Shown here: positions 1 through 5,992 of the stretch, in pieces
Layout of the letters: each line of letters opens with the position of its first letter
How positions within the stretch are numbered: position 1 is the stretch's first letter
NCBI GenBank assembly: GCA_016186235.1
Contig: JACPMD010000033.1
Location: forward strand, 1-6,761
Origin: Candidatus Roizmanbacteria bacterium
Lineage (GTDB): Bacteria > Patescibacteriota > Microgenomatia > UBA1406 > GWC2-37-13
DNA length: 6,761 bases
Direction of reading: 5' to 3'
Notes under the pieces: generated by a model
Seen by the model: the letters and a program-made list of their open reading frames with translations, nothing else
Database searches by the model: none
What the model was told of the DNA's origin: nothing
Position numbers and translations under genes: made by a program

Positions 1-265
1 CAATTTTCCTGGATTGCCAGAGCCTTTATATTATGTGGAGTATAGAGGAGACGGCGTTTTAAAAGTTGACGAGGAACACGGCGATTTCTTTAGAGTTACT
101 GTAGGGAATAGTAAAGTTGAACTCGAACCTTTTATAAGTAAAGATGTAATTGTTACTCAAGGAAAATTTGTAGGCTCATCAAAGCAGTGCATAGTTAATA
201 AATGTACAGACATTCGGAGCAGTTATGTTGTGCTAGACATAGACAGCCTAGAAATTGCTAAATAG
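1..265 (+). CDS. C-terminal part of an unrecognised protein (5' end outside window)
   Basis: The reading frame is open from the first complete codon at base 2 to a TAG at 263-265, so this is the tail of a longer gene. A TTG at 14 could be read as a start, but nothing supports it over a start outside the window. The visible 87 residues alternate short polar and beta-branched stretches (YYVEY, FFRVTV, VELEPFI, DVIVTQGKFVG, YVVLDIDSLEI), which suggests a small all-beta fold, perhaps OB-like. Two cysteines lie close together (KQCIVNKC), a possible disulfide or metal pair. There is no catalytic motif and no membrane segment in the visible part. I do not recognise the family. The coding call is fairly secure; the function is unknown. 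Confidence 0.6.
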   Translation, partial: NFPGLPEPLYYVEYRGDGVLKVDEEHGDFFRVTVGNSKVELEPFISKDVIVTQGKFVGSSKQCIVNKCTDIRSSYVVLDIDSLEIAK

Positions 266-348
266 CTATGTTTTGCTACGAGCCTAATTTTTTAGAAGGA
301 TTTCACTAGCTTCAGAAATTTCATACCGGTGACCGGAGTCGGACCTTG

Positions 349-1410
349 TTATTCAAATAAGTTCGAAGTTGTGCTTAAATCCAAGATTTCAATATTCCTA
401 TATTCTACTTCTAAAAAGTTTCCGTTATCATTCTTCTTGCCTTCTCCTACATTTCCAAAGTGACCTGCATCATGATGGTCATTAGTTCTAATAAAAATTT
501 CTCCGAAATTTTCAATTAACAGATTTTGATCCTCAAGTACAAGTTGTTGATGTATCCACATGCTAAGCTTATTCTCGTCAATCAATATCTCCATTGAGCA
601 CCATTTATTTGGATCATAACTTTCGAAAACTTTACCATCCTCTTCTTTTCTTTGTTCCGGCCACGTTACAGATCTACTCTTACCAGAGTACCTAATTAAA
701 GCTAATTCAGAAAAGAATCCAGAATTTCTTTGGGATCTAAGATGAACTCCGAACCAATCATATTTGTGATTAGTCGAGTACTCAAATCTAAAATCTAACT
801 TTATTCTTAAATTTTTTAGCTTAGGTATATTTCCAATTTTGATAACCTGTTTATCAATTAGAGTTCCATTTTGGTTAGGTAAGTACTTTTTGCTTTCAAT
901 AAATTTTCCAGGCCCAAAGTTTTGATTTTTTATCATGTCAAAGATCTTAATTTCTTTTACGATGATGTCATAAAGTTCAGTTTTAGAGTTGTATTTTTTT
1001 GCCTCGTAACCTCTAATATCAAACGGCATATCATCAATATCTTGACCTGTAACTACCAAGATATTTTTGTCCATTTGGATAGCAATTCCTAATTCAAGAA
1101 GTACGTTTGGATTGTGATTTGTTATATCTGCGATAAACAAATCACACGAAGAGATTCCTCTAGTAAAAATTTCATACAGCTGTTTGTTTCTGTTTATAAA
1201 CTCTTCGATTTCTGCAGGTTTAATATCATTTTTCCAATTTTCATCAACTTTTAATGAGTATTTGGAACCGTATTGAGCCTCCCATGAATGTTCTGCTTTA
1301 ATTTTTTCAAATATATCTTCATACATCGCCATTACATAAGCATTCCATTTGAAGGCTCCAAAAATTCTTTTGTCTTTTTCTCTCCATGAAACCCTGATCT
1401 TTTTATTCAT
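349..1410 (-). CDS. Nucleoside deoxyribosyltransferase/TIR-like domain fused to a beta-sandwich domain; putative conflict-system effector
   Basis: This 353-residue protein has two parts. Residues 1 to about 155 carry the signature of the nucleoside 2-deoxyribosyltransferase/TIR-like superfamily: a helix with a hydrophobic strand containing D90 and D95 (CDLFIADIT), then N102 and E106 in NPNVLLELG, then a strand ILVVTG and a PFDIRGY segment at 129-135. In this superfamily the Glu of the NPNVxxELG motif is the usual catalytic residue for cleaving N-glycosidic bonds of nucleosides or NAD. Residues 165-345 are beta-rich, with W219-F220, W270 and SMEILID, SMWIH and a closing VEYRNIEIL. This pattern resembles concanavalin A/LamG-like or DUF1080-type sandwiches, which often bind ligands. 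There is no signal peptide or membrane segment, so it is probably cytosolic. The ATG at 1410 directly precedes the N-terminal strand. No Shine-Dalgarno site is visible; a structured leader lies upstream. The effector role is inferred; an orphan nucleotide-metabolism enzyme is the alternative. Confidence 0.8.
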   Translation of the reverse strand: MNKKIRVSWREKDKRIFGAFKWNAYVMAMYEDIFEKIKAEHSWEAQYGSKYSLKVDENWKNDIKPAEIEEFINRNKQLYEIFTRGISSCDLFIADITNHNPNVLLELGIAIQMDKNILVVTGQDIDDMPFDIRGYEAKKYNSKTELYDIIVKEIKIFDMIKNQNFGPGKFIESKKYLPNQNGTLIDKQVIKIGNIPKLKNLRIKLDFRFEYSTNHKYDWFGVHLRSQRNSGFFSELALIRYSGKSRSVTWPEQRKEEDGKVFESYDPNKWCSMEILIDENKLSMWIHQQLVLEDQNLLIENFGEIFIRTNDHHDAGHFGNVGEGKKNDNGNFLEVEYRNIEILDLSTTSNLFE

Positions 1411-1418
1411 ATGTTAAA

Positions 1419-1516
1419 GGGTCATACTAGTTCGACCCCTGTGGCTAAGATGGATCACAAACTAGTGTTGTGCCAACAAGTTCCCTAAAAGTAAGGTACT
1501 TTCACCACAGGGATCA
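1419..1516 (-). ncRNA. Putative structured RNA leader (three-way junction) upstream of the effector-like gene
   Basis: Inverted repeats nest into one fold on the minus strand. P1 joins 1505-1516 to 1433-1444 over 12 pairs: a perfect 8-bp core (CCCTGTGG with CCACAGGG) plus four outer pairs, two of them G-U. Those two positions would be A-C mismatches in a plus-strand RNA, so the fold favours a minus-strand transcript. Inside P1 lie P2 (AAAGTA/TACTTT, 1488-1502, three-base loop) and P3 (1451-1475, TGG/CCA and CACAA/TTGTG with a two-base bulge). A further hairpin, P4, pairs 1419-1423 with 1434-1438 (GGGTC/GACCC). It uses the same bases as the 3' arm of P1, so the two exclude each other. P4 ends nine bases before the ATG. 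The P3 and P4 loops both contain the self-complementary ACTAGT. This could be a switch-like leader, a separate small RNA or a recombination site. I recognise no known family. Confidence 0.4.
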
Positions 1517-1528
1517 TTCGGTACGCCT

Positions 1529-1537
1529 AGTATATCA
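1529..1537 (-). promoter_or_regulatory. Extended -10 promoter for the effector-like gene and its leader
   Basis: Read on the minus strand the bases are TGATATACT, an extended -10 element (TGn) with a five-of-six match to TATAAT. No good -35 box lies 16-18 bp upstream, which is tolerated for extended -10 promoters. A transcript would begin near 1522, about six bases before the P1 helix, giving a leader of roughly 110 nt. The position fits the RNA fold well, but short motifs like this also occur by chance. Confidence 0.4.
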
Positions 1538-1717
1538 CTTCTTCAGATCCTTGAAGCTATTTATTTTTAAGTGATGCATTAGAGCTACTAGCTCAAGTCC
1601 TAGTTCTGGAGTGATATAATCAAAAAGGTTCGAGCAAAGTACGGTCACCAGCTCCAAACCGAGTACACTAATAACCAAATTATATGGATTTTCAGCTAAA
1701 GAGAGTAGTCCAAGCAC
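1535..1717 (-). CDS. Doubtful small ORF, 60 residues, with an internal GLELV repeat
   Basis: A 60-codon minus-strand frame runs from ATG 1717 to TGA 1535. It contains two similar segments, VLGLELVTVL and ELGLELVALM. Across the shared LGLELV core, five of six codons differ between the copies and every difference is synonymous, which hints at selection on a protein. Against it: its first 34 bases are antisense to the start of the proline dehydrogenase gene, there is no ribosome binding site, and its stop overlaps the putative promoter of the next gene. An alternative TTG start near 1678 would avoid the overlap. It could also be the decayed 3' end of a lost gene. Family not recognised; listed so that it is not missed. 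Confidence 0.25.
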   Translation of the reverse strand: MLGLLSLAENPYNLVISVLGLELVTVLCSNLFDYITPELGLELVALMHHLKINSFKDLKK

Positions 1718-2561
1718 TTCGCAGAATTTCTCGCAACGAAAAAATAAAAGTATATCTTCTTCAAAATCCTCCGTTTTACAAAACAGTCTTGAATGAAGCT
1801 ATGAGGTTTATAGGTGGAGAAACGCTCGATGAGTGTTTTCAAACAGCAGAAAAAATTATCGAGAAAGGTCACGCATTTACCGTTGATTTTATGGGAGAAA
1901 GTACCCGAGACGAGAAAACAGCAAAGGTGGTTACTAAGGAGTTTTTAAGAGTTATCGAAAAAATTAAGAAAACTTCAGCGAACGCATCAATTTCTCTTGA
2001 TCTTTCGCATCTTGGGATGATGATTGACAAAGATCTTGCTCTAGAAAATGCTTCCAAACTCGCACAAAAAGCAAAAGAGTCGGGCATCGAAATCATGATC
2101 AGCATGGAAGGAACTGATAGAACAGATAATATTTTGGGCCTTCATAAAAAGCTTTGCAAAAAGTTTGATAATGTTGGAATCACCTTGCAAGCATACCTTT
2201 ATAGAACAGAAAAGGATTTGGATGAGGCGCTTGATCGGCCAGTAAAAATAAGACTTGTGAAGGGAGCCTATGAAATTTCCAGAGAGGAAGGACTACCTTG
2301 GGGAAGGAAAACTGATGCAGCTTATCGAAAATATATGAAAAAAATTCTCAAAAGGCATCATTTATTTTCTATTGCAACACATGATGAACAAATACTACAT
2401 TCCGCAGAAAATATAATAAAAAGGCATTCTATTAATAGTAATAATATAGAAATTGAAATGCTTCACATGGTAAAGAATGGTATCTCTATTTATGCCACCG
2501 TCTAGCTGAAAATCCTCTTAATATCTACCAAGCTCTTGCCGATGCGGCTGGTATAAAATAG
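1684..2561 (+). pseudogene. Proline dehydrogenase, disrupted by a 3' internal deletion with frame change
   Basis: The intact enzyme is a FAD-dependent TIM barrel that oxidises proline to pyrroline-5-carboxylate. The first frame (1684-2505, 273 residues) shows family landmarks in order: an N-terminal helical start with FIGGET (42-47), DFMGES (68-73), LDLSHLG (105-111), LQAYLYR (168-174), IRLVKGAY with K193 (189-196), ATHDEQIL (231-238) and IEMLH (257-261). After H261 the frame leaves homology and stops at 2505. The expected end of the family resumes in another frame from about 2467: GKEWYLY, then HRLAENP, to a TAG at 2559-2561. About 23 codons that normally join EMLxG(V/I)R to VPYG are missing, with a net loss of one base modulo three. 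The lost stretch includes barrel strand 8, and of the paired arginines of helix 8 only one is seen (CHR), so the product is probably inactive. No Shine-Dalgarno site precedes the ATG. An assembly error is the main alternative. Confidence 0.85.
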
Positions 2562-2578
2562 AAACAAAACTAGAGTTC

Positions 2579-3211
2579 CTATCTTATAAGATATGTTTTA
2601 ACACGAGAGTCTATTATTTCTTTTATATATCTAAACCCCTCGTCTGATGGACATCCAGACAGCCCTTTGCACTCTTCTGATAAAGTAGGCAGAGGTCCAT
2701 TCCGGAGAATGTAGGCAAAAGGTTGAGGAATTCGATATTGGTCTTGTGGATGGAATGTTTCAACTTTTAATCCCGAAATAGGATAATTTGAAAAATCACG
2801 GTAGGCTGTGGGGAGTAGATCTCCCCCTCCAACAAGATGTCCAAAGTAATAAACGCTTGAAGGATTTGTGGGTGAACTCATTAATCTCCAGGATCCGCCA
2901 CCCCATACGTTATTAGTTGGATCGTTTATTTGATAAAGAATCAAGTCTAGCATACCATTTTCAAATCCGGCTTTAAGTGCCTCAAGTCTCAGGTATTCTG
3001 GTAGATCATCTCCTTTTTGAAGAACTTCACTTGGAATAACAGGGGTTGACGTAGCAAAAGAAATCGTTGGAAGTTTATTCATTTCAACCGTTCCTACAAT
3101 TCTTATGCCGCCTGGGGGTTCCTGTACTTGAGGTTGACTGCAACCTACCATCGCTATTGTTGACAATCCTATAGTTGCTGTAAATAATTTAGCGAATTTT
3201 CGAATCTCCAT
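2579..3211 (-). CDS. Hypothetical secreted lipoprotein
   Basis: This 210-residue protein begins with a clear lipoprotein signal: a basic n-region (MEIRKFAK), a hydrophobic stretch to residue 20 and the lipobox MVGC with C24 as the lipidated cysteine. The mature part starts with a short Pro/Gln linker (SQPQVQEPP), then a soluble region rich in Gly, Pro and aromatic residues. Two late cysteines (EECKGLSGC) could form a disulfide outside the membrane. No catalytic motif or known domain is recognised. The start lies 12 bp after the stop of the broken aldo/keto reductase gene on the same strand, so it may have been co-transcribed from the same promoter; no Shine-Dalgarno site is visible. The gene ends 17 bp from the end of the convergent proline dehydrogenase remnant, where a 12-bp palindrome (ATCTTATAAGAT, 2581-2592) overlaps its last codons. 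Coding and localisation are confident, function is not. Confidence 0.75.
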   Translation of the reverse strand: MEIRKFAKLFTATIGLSTIAMVGCSQPQVQEPPGGIRIVGTVEMNKLPTISFATSTPVIPSEVLQKGDDLPEYLRLEALKAGFENGMLDLILYQINDPTNNVWGGGSWRLMSSPTNPSSVYYFGHLVGGGDLLPTAYRDFSNYPISGLKVETFHPQDQYRIPQPFAYILRNGPLPTLSEECKGLSGCPSDEGFRYIKEIIDSRVKTYLIR

Positions 3212-3223
3212 CTTGAATAGGAT

Positions 3224-4035
3224 TTAGAGTAATGGATGACGTTCTGAGCGCTTACTTTGGTTTGGATAACTTTTCCTTAACTTTTCTATATCTTTATTCT
3301 CCATTTCCCATCCTAAAGCTCCAAGATCTTCCTCAAGATGCTGAGAGTTTGTAATTTTGGAAAGAGTTACCACATTCATTTGCGAGATAAGCCAATTAAG
3401 CATAATTTGAACCGGCGTTTTTCCATACTTTTCACCTAAACGAAGAATTATTTCTGGAATATTTTCCAAAAGATCACCTTTATCCATCGGTCGATATGCT
3501 GTTAAGATCACGTCATTCTTTTGACAGTACTCTAGGAGCCCTTCATATTCTGGCTCCCTCTGTTGCACATTGTAATAAACCTGGTTTGTAACGATTTTAT
3601 TTTCGGTGTATTTCTGTGCTTCTTGTAAACGTGTTGTTTTGAAATTGCTGACGCCAATATTTTTCACTAGCCCTTCTAATACTAATTTATCCATTGCCTT
3701 CATCGTTTCGGAAAGAGGAACTTGGTCATTAGGTGCATGGATAAGATATAAATCTAAATAGTTTGTTTTCAACCTGCGTAGTGAACCTTTTACCGCGGTA
3801 AGTACATCCTTGTATCTTAAATGCCTAGGATCGACCTTTGAGACAATAAAACGCTTATTTCTTCAGCTGTATCAATGTGAGATATCCCCGCTTCTATGGC
3901 TTTCTTTATTGGGTGAACATGAGCTTCGTCATCATTGTTCGGATCGCGAAATTTGTCTCCACCCATGAGCCATGTCCCCAATCCAAAAACAGGCATTTTA
4001 AAACCATTCTTAAGTTGTTTAGTCGGAATTTTCAT
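3224..4035 (-). pseudogene. Aldo/keto reductase, disrupted by an internal deletion with frame change
   Basis: Aldo/keto reductases are NADPH-dependent TIM-barrel enzymes with an Asp-Tyr-Lys-His tetrad. The 5' frame (from ATG 4035) shows MPVFGLGTW (14-22), then GISHIDTAE with the catalytic D55, but after E58 (base 3862) it runs out of homology and stops at 3817. From about 3860 the homologous sequence continues in another frame (RNKRFIVSKVDPRHLRYKD), which contains the catalytic Lys in VSKV and joins the downstream frame: YLDLYLIHAP with the catalytic His, IGVSNF, TNQVYYN, LTAYRPM, PVQIMLNWL. About 20 residues are missing at the junction, including the IYG motif with the catalytic Tyr, so neither fragment can be active. 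An internal ATG at 3772 opens a 182-codon frame that automated callers may report as a gene. Transcription would start at a perfect TATAAT box near 4062-4067. An assembly error is the main alternative. Confidence 0.88.
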
Positions 4036-4040
4036 GAGTT

Positions 4041-4069
4041 TTCAAATTCGAATGTGTTACAATTATACA
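4041..4069 (+). promoter_or_regulatory. Promoter of tRNA-Thr
   Basis: TTCAAA (4041-4046, four of six against TTGACA) and TATACA (4064-4069) are separated by 17 bp, placing the start of transcription a few bases before the tRNA at 4080. It overlaps the divergent -10 box of the reductase gene. Confidence 0.5.
4062..4067 (-). promoter_or_regulatory. -10 box for the aldo/keto reductase gene
   Basis: On the minus strand this reads TATAAT, a perfect -10 consensus, giving a leader of about 20 nt before the ATG at 4035. The matching -35 position falls inside the tRNA gene and is a poor match (GCTACA). The box shares bases with the -10 of the divergent tRNA promoter, so the two start sites probably exclude each other. 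Confidence 0.45.
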
Positions 4070-4079
4070 ATTAGGACAT

Positions 4080-4152
4080 GCCGATGTAGCTCAGCTGGTA
4101 GAGCAGTGCTTTCGTAAAGCAAAGGTCGTCGGTTCGATCCCGACCATCGGCT
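4080..4152 (+). tRNA. tRNA-Thr (anticodon CGU)
   Basis: The cloverleaf can be drawn directly. The acceptor stem GCCGATG pairs perfectly with CATCGGC, the D stem is GCTC/GAGC, the anticodon stem is GTGCT/AGCAA with loop TTCGTAA, the variable loop is AGGTC, and the T stem GTCGG/CCGAC encloses TTCGATC. Anticodon CGT reads the Thr codon ACG. The first anticodon-stem pair (G27-A43) is mismatched, a small oddity. The discriminator is T at 4152 and CCA is not encoded, so CCA must be added by nucleotidyltransferase. The next gene starts at 4154, one base after the tRNA end, so both probably share one transcript. Confidence 0.96.
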
Positions 4153-4153
4153 C

Positions 4154-4867
4154 ATGAGTCGGCTTCAACAATATCAGAGGAAAAAATTCCAGTCAAACAT
4201 TGTTGGAATGCTTTTGCTTCTCGTTATCATTCTAGTCTTTATCTTCACCTTCGGCATCAAACTGCTTTTAAACGCCTCTGCATTTATTGCAAATCTTACC
4301 GAGGAAAAAATTCAGACCTCGTCGCTCAAAAAAAATAACGACACCATTGGAGATATCGATGTGAACGAAATACCAGTTGCAACTAATAGCTCTACGATAG
4401 CAGTGGGAGGATCTGTCGTCAACTTTAATCAGCTCGAGTTTTATTTAAATGGAGAAAAAGTGAAAGAGAAAACGCTTGTTGTTTCAGATACCTTTAATGA
4501 AGAAATTACAGGACTTGAAAAAGGAAAAAACGAAGTTTATGTGGTGGCACGTATGAAAAGTTCTGCGAAGAAAAAAAAATCGAAAACGTTTGACGTTCTT
4601 TATAAAAGCGAAAAACCGTTTCTTGAAATTACCGAGCCGCAGGATAATTACAAAACTTCACAAACTGAAATCAAGCTCATTGGGAAAACAGATAAAGAAA
4701 CATTCGTCAGATTGAATGGATTTCCTCTGGTTGTCGACGCCCAAGGCATATTCCAAACGTTTGTCAAGCTAAGAGAGGGAGAGAATAAACTTGAGGTGAC
4801 AGCTCAGGATGTCGCTGGCAATACTGAATCAAAAACTCTCACTGTGATGTACCAAAAGGACGAATAA
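4154..4867 (+). CDS. Membrane-anchored protein with two Ig-like / glucodextranase B-like repeats
   Basis: The 237-residue protein has a short basic cytoplasmic N-terminus (RLQQYQRKKFQSN), one hydrophobic segment at about 18-40 and a long extracytoplasmic part. Two beta-sandwich repeats can be seen. The first is at about 68-150 (LEFYLNGEKVKEK, then GLEKGKNEVYVVA). The second is at about 152-234 (PFLEITEPQDN, VRLNGFPLVVD, LREGENKLEVTAQDVAGN). The second fits the pattern of Ig-like/glucodextranase B-like domains, in which LNG, GxNxxxVTAxDxAGN are typical; these usually mediate binding at the cell surface and have no catalysis. The start at 4154 is preferred over M19 (4208) because it supplies the positive charges before the membrane segment. 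No ribosome binding site fits, because the tRNA ends at 4152. The 3' end overlaps the convergent O-antigen ligase-like gene by 29 bp. Runs of eight or nine A (near 4329 and 4571) encode lysines. Confidence 0.85.
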   Translation: MSRLQQYQRKKFQSNIVGMLLLLVIILVFIFTFGIKLLLNASAFIANLTEEKIQTSSLKKNNDTIGDIDVNEIPVATNSSTIAVGGSVVNFNQLEFYLNGEKVKEKTLVVSDTFNEEITGLEKGKNEVYVVARMKSSAKKKKSKTFDVLYKSEKPFLEITEPQDNYKTSQTEIKLIGKTDKETFVRLNGFPLVVDAQGIFQTFVKLREGENKLEVTAQDVAGNTESKTLTVMYQKDE

Positions 4868-5990
4868 TGCTATACGCCGAAGTTGAGAAAAGCAACAAAA
4901 GAACAAATGGATGAAGAAGAATATTATCTGCGAATGACAGCAACCCTAGCAATACCATTGCATAGTGTGAGTATTCGCTCAAAGAAGCTATTTTAAGAAG
5001 AGCAAACAAAAAAAGAATCAATCCCGCCATTCCCCCTGTCACCAAAACAATGAGGAAACTGGAATGAAGTGAAGCCCCTGCATGGTTAACCAGCTCATTT
5101 TTTACATAACGGATCCGATTGTAACCTATTCCGAAGAGTGGGTTTTTTTTCCACAGTTTGAAAGCCAACTGATAATCGTTAAATCGTGACTCGATGGAGA
5201 AAGTTCTTCCTAAATTCACCCCTTCTCCGAAGGGTTTGGGAGATAAAGAAATAAAGATTAAAAATGAGATAAAAAAAACAGCAGGCAGTACATACTGTTT
5301 CTTTGCGATGAAGTACAAGGAGACTACGACGGGTAGAGCCAGATAGAGACTACGGCTATAGGTAAGAACAGAAAATATCATGAATGTTACAAGAAGAAAA
5401 TTTCTTAGTATGTCGTTTTTCATCAGTTTTTTACCGCTAAGGAAAATAAGGAGAAATAATAAAGCATAAATCGCGCCGGCGACCGAGGTATCAAAAAATA
5501 AACCAAATAATCTATAGAGATGAGGATCCCATCCCAGGTATTGAAGATTTCTTAAATTGGGATAAAGGAAATACTGGATTATTGAAGCCACAGGCGTAAG
5601 CAAAATGAAGATGATTAATCCTTGCCTGAGGGTGTTTTTAAAATCGGTTTTTCCTTGCAAATGGTAGATGACATAGAAAAAAAACAAGAAATAGAGAATA
5701 AGTCTGAAGAGATATAGCAATGCAATTGAATTTTCACGAGGTGAAAAAGAAGGTAGGCCGAGAATATATGAAAGGCCTAAAGACAGGCAAAATAAATAGA
5801 TTATTCTCAATTTTTCGAAACTTTCTTGCAACGGTTTTACTCTATGCCTCAACAAAAGGCTTGATGTAAGGAAAAAAAGAAAAAATTCATAGAGATATAT
5901 ATTTATTTCTTGGTTTGAGAAAGATATCCTCGCCAATTGACCAAAAGAGAATGAAATAAACAAGCTATATGTAAGAACAGTCAAAAACAT
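4839..5990 (-). CDS. O-antigen ligase/polymerase-like membrane protein (Wzy_C family)
   Basis: This 383-residue protein is almost entirely hydrophobic, with about ten to eleven membrane segments. The Wzy_C-type core shows TYSRSLYLALP (210-220), where an Arg in a (T/S)xSR motif is typical, then a large external loop with SRFNDYQLAFKLWKKNPLFG (268-287) and GIGYNRIRY, then NHAGASLHSSFLIVLVTGG (302-320), matching the usual H-rich motif followed by a Gly-rich turn. Members join or polymerise lipid-linked glycans on the outer face of the membrane; the substrate here is unknown. The ATG lies two bases after the stop of the upstream glycosyltransferase gene, which suggests a translationally coupled operon for surface glycan synthesis. 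Its 3' end overlaps the convergent gene by 29 bp with no terminator visible between them. Whether it acts as ligase or polymerase cannot be told from the sequence. Confidence 0.85.
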   Translation of the reverse strand: MFLTVLTYSLFISFSFGQLARISFSNQEINIYLYEFFLFFLTSSLLLRHRVKPLQESFEKLRIIYLFCLSLGLSYILGLPSFSPRENSIALLYLFRLILYFLFFFYVIYHLQGKTDFKNTLRQGLIIFILLTPVASIIQYFLYPNLRNLQYLGWDPHLYRLFGLFFDTSVAGAIYALLFLLIFLSGKKLMKNDILRNFLLVTFMIFSVLTYSRSLYLALPVVVSLYFIAKKQYVLPAVFFISFLIFISLSPKPFGEGVNLGRTFSIESRFNDYQLAFKLWKKNPLFGIGYNRIRYVKNELVNHAGASLHSSFLIVLVTGGMAGLILFLFALLKIASLSEYSHYAMVLLGLLSFADNILLHPFVLLLLFSTSAYSIIRPFGTSQ

Positions 5991-5992
5991 CG

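Noticed and set aside
263..293. Intrinsic terminator after the first gene (TAGC/GCTA hairpin and a T-run)
   Set aside because: The stem is only four AT-rich base pairs and is separated from the T-run by about nine bases, too weak to call.
295..325. Minus-strand mini-ORF MKFLKLVKSF
   Set aside because: Ten codons, no homology that I can recognise and no ribosome binding site; probably chance.
281..348. Integron attC site after the effector-like gene
   Set aside because: GCCTAAT at 282-288 resembles one core box, but no paired GTTRRRY box with the right spacing is present and no integrase is seen.
349..1516. Retron: structured RNA next to a nucleoside deoxyribosyltransferase-like effector
   Set aside because: No reverse transcriptase is encoded in the window and the RNA fold lacks recognisable msr/msd features. 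The upstream side is filled by a proline dehydrogenase remnant.
1869..2105. 78-codon minus-strand ORF
   Set aside because: It is antisense to well-conserved proline dehydrogenase sequence and shows no protein-like features; a shadow frame.
2581..2592. Palindrome ATCTTATAAGAT as a bidirectional terminator
   Set aside because: It is AT-rich, has no loop and no flanking T-run, and overlaps the last codons of the lipoprotein gene.
3877..4117. Two plus-strand ORFs of 60-65 codons
   Set aside because: They lie antisense to the aldo/keto reductase start and run into the promoter or tRNA gene; shadow frames.
4080..4152. tRNA-Thr as integration site of the accessory region
   Set aside because: Accessory genes lie on its 5' side, whereas integration normally uses the tRNA 3' end; no integrase and no repeat of the tRNA 3' end were seen at the other side.
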